Assembly (NCBI GenBank): GCA_020347585.1
Contig: CP070733.1
Coordinates: 1,088,143 to 1,093,419 of the forward strand
Direction: 5' to 3'
DNA: 5,277 nucleotides
Origin: Pseudomonadota bacterium
GTDB lineage: Bacteria; Pseudomonadota; Gammaproteobacteria; CAMYNG01
Shown: positions 3,758 through 5,277 of the stretch, in pieces
How positions within the stretch are numbered: position 1 is the first letter of the stretch
Layout of the letters: the number at the start of each line of letters is the position of its first letter
The notes under the pieces: model-generated
Database searches by the model: none
Told to the model about the DNA's origin: nothing
What the model saw: the letters and a program-made list of their open reading frames with translations, nothing else
Made by a program: the position numbers and the translations under genes

Positions 3758-5277
3758 ATGGAGCAGCTCACTATCGTGGTTGCGGTCCTGCCGCTTCTTT
3801 CCGCGTTATTGATACAGTTATTCGCCGTACGAATCGGCCGTCGGATTGCCCGCCTCAGTGTGGCAGCCACCACACTTAGTTTCCTGTTGTCCGCGCTGCT
3901 GCTGTGGTGGGCGCTGACCGGCCACGGGCCGCAGGCGATGCCGCTGGGTAATGGGACCGCCATCATCCTGTTTGATCCACTGAGCACCTTGCTGTCCACG
4001 ATCATCCTCGGCATCAGTTTGATCGTGCATCTGTACTCGGTGCGGTATATGGCCGAAGAAGCCGGCTATGGTCAGTTCTTTGTGTTACTCGACCTGATGA
4101 CGGCGGCCTTGTTGTTCATGGTGATCGCGGGTGACCTGATTACCCTGTTGATCGCTTGGTACCTGGTCGGGGTATTGCTGTATTTCCTGCTAGGCCAGGA
4201 CACCCGCAGTCAAATCGCGTACCGCTTTGCCTTCTGGACCCTGATCACGTATCGAATTGGCGATATTCCGCTAATCCTTGCCGCCGCCTTGCTCTATGAC
4301 GCCTATGGTACCTGGTCACTGACGACCATCTTTGCTGAGATCATGGCCAACCCGGACGCCCATCAGGTTATGGGTCTGCCCTTGACGCAAGTGGTGGCGG
4401 CACTCATCGGGCTTGCCGCCTTTGCCCGTTCCGCCCAGTTTCTTTTGCACACCTGGCTACCCTACACCATGGATGGGCCGACCCCGGTGTCGGCCCTGAT
4501 GCATGCCGGCATCGTGAACGCCGGTGGCTTTTTGATAAACCGGTTTGCCCCGGTGTTTATTCATAGCGGCGACGTATTGAACTGGATTTTCGTTGTGGGC
4601 TTGATCACCGCCGTATTTGGTTCCCTGCTCATGTTGACCCAGAACGACATCAAGAAAGCACTCGGCTATTCCACCATGGGGCAAATGGGCTTCATGATCA
4701 TGGAGTGCGGGATCGGAGCATTCTCGCTGGCGATTTATCACCTGTTTGCCCATGGTGTTTTCAAGGGCACCATGTTCCTGTCTGCGGGCAGTGTCATCAA
4801 CAATGCGCGCCATGACGATGGCATTCCCAAAGATGAGCTTTATACGTTTGCGGTGGAAAAAAGCCCCAACAAGGTGCGCCAGCCGTGGTTACTGATGGCG
4901 GCAATTACCCTGAGCGTCCCGTTGGCAATTCTCGTATTTGCCCACCTGCTTGTGGCGCAGGATTATTTCCAGAAGCAGGGCGCGATTGTGCTGTTGTTCT
5001 TCGGCTGGGTCACGGGCGCGCAATTGATCTTTGCAACCTACCGGATGCGCACCCAGAATATCTGGCGGCTGGTGGGCCTGAGTGTCTTGTCACTGGTAGT
5101 CGTGGTACTGGGCTATGCCGTCATCAGCCACGCCTTTGATCTGTTCCTGTATCCGGATCCGGCGTTTCGTGAGCAACTTTACTCCGCTGCCTCGATAGAT
5201 CTGCTGCGCTTTGATGTGCTGGTCGTTATTGTCACGTTGATTGTCGTCTCCGGGTGGGTCATGACGTACTACGCGGA
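3758..5277 (+). CDS. dabB: DabB, membrane subunit of the DAB inorganic-carbon uptake system, incomplete at the window edge
   Basis: The frame is open from 3758 to the window end, giving 506 codons without a stop. The protein is a proton-conducting membrane transporter of the NuoL/Mrp-antiporter family (PF00361) and matches the DabB branch formerly annotated as NADH dehydrogenase subunit 5 or L. Visible hallmarks are HTWLPYTMDGPTPVSALMHA (231-250), QNDIKKALGYSTMGQMGF with Lys299-Lys300, and YHLFAHGVFKGTMF with His328, His332 and Lys336; these are conserved ion-pathway residues in the family. Many membrane segments occur throughout. DabB pairs with DabA, a zinc protein related to beta-carbonic anhydrase, to accumulate bicarbonate in the cytoplasm using a cation gradient. 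dabA normally follows and would lie just beyond the window. An in-frame TGA at 3746-3748 means no start further upstream than this ATG is plausible. A stand-alone antiporter or hydrogenase-linked relative is less likely. Confidence 0.9.
   Translation, partial: MEQLTIVVAVLPLLSALLIQLFAVRIGRRIARLSVAATTLSFLLSALLLWWALTGHGPQAMPLGNGTAIILFDPLSTLLSTIILGISLIVHLYSVRYMAEEAGYGQFFVLLDLMTAALLFMVIAGDLITLLIAWYLVGVLLYFLLGQDTRSQIAYRFAFWTLITYRIGDIPLILAAALLYDAYGTWSLTTIFAEIMANPDAHQVMGLPLTQVVAALIGLAAFARSAQFLLHTWLPYTMDGPTPVSALMHAGIVNAGGFLINRFAPVFIHSGDVLNWIFVVGLITAVFGSLLMLTQNDIKKALGYSTMGQMGFMIMECGIGAFSLAIYHLFAHGVFKGTMFLSAGSVINNARHDDGIPKDELYTFAVEKSPNKVRQPWLLMAAITLSVPLAILVFAHLLVAQDYFQKQGAIVLLFFGWVTGAQLIFATYRMRTQNIWRLVGLSVLSLVVVVLGYAVISHAFDLFLYPDPAFREQLYSAASIDLLRFDVLVVIVTLIVVSGWVMTYYA

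Noticed and set aside
3613..4813. Minus-strand ORFs opposite dabB
   Set aside because: They are shadows of a long, conserved membrane-protein frame on the plus strand.

Overview
The window suggests a chemolithoautotrophic or CO2-concentrating proteobacterium, possibly a gammaproteobacterial sulfur oxidiser, that carries arsenic-resistance genes. The basis is a DabB-type inorganic-carbon uptake subunit at the right end, an arsenic module of proteobacterial style at the left end, and moderately high GC in the flanking genes. No rRNA or tRNA is present, so the species cannot be named.

Left block (1-1593): an arsR-type repressor gene (728-438, minus) is followed 44 bp downstream by an arsI/cadI-type C-As lyase gene that runs off the window (393-1, minus). 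A TauE/SafE-family permease gene (829-1593, plus) is divergent from arsR. The 100-bp intergenic region holds a perfect TATAAT box for arsR and a 19-bp dyad across it. The repressor has only a vicinal Cys pair and no third C-terminal Cys. Together with the adjacent methylarsenite lyase, this fits control by trivalent organoarsenical rather than by arsenite.

Middle block (about 1594-3558): this is gene-poor, AT-richer in its coding part, and full of long imperfect inverted repeats. Three have attC-like architecture: outer TAAC/GTTA arms, an unpaired spacer, and an inner arm pair. They lie at 2130-2251, 2763-2820 and 3450-3558. Between the first two is a compact phage-endolysin-like M15 peptidase gene whose stop codon lies inside the second site, as is typical of integron gene cassettes. 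The next interval holds a C-terminally truncated MOSC-domain gene on the opposite strand. No integron integrase is visible, so this looks like a cassette array without its integrase (CALIN-like) or the end of a larger integron. A separate nested hairpin lies at 1946-2037.

Right block (3559-5277): a leader with a candidate promoter precedes dabB, which is incomplete at the window edge. DabB is the membrane cation-transporter-like partner of DabA, which is expected just downstream. The arsenic and carbon-uptake modules appear functionally unrelated, and the cassette region separates them.
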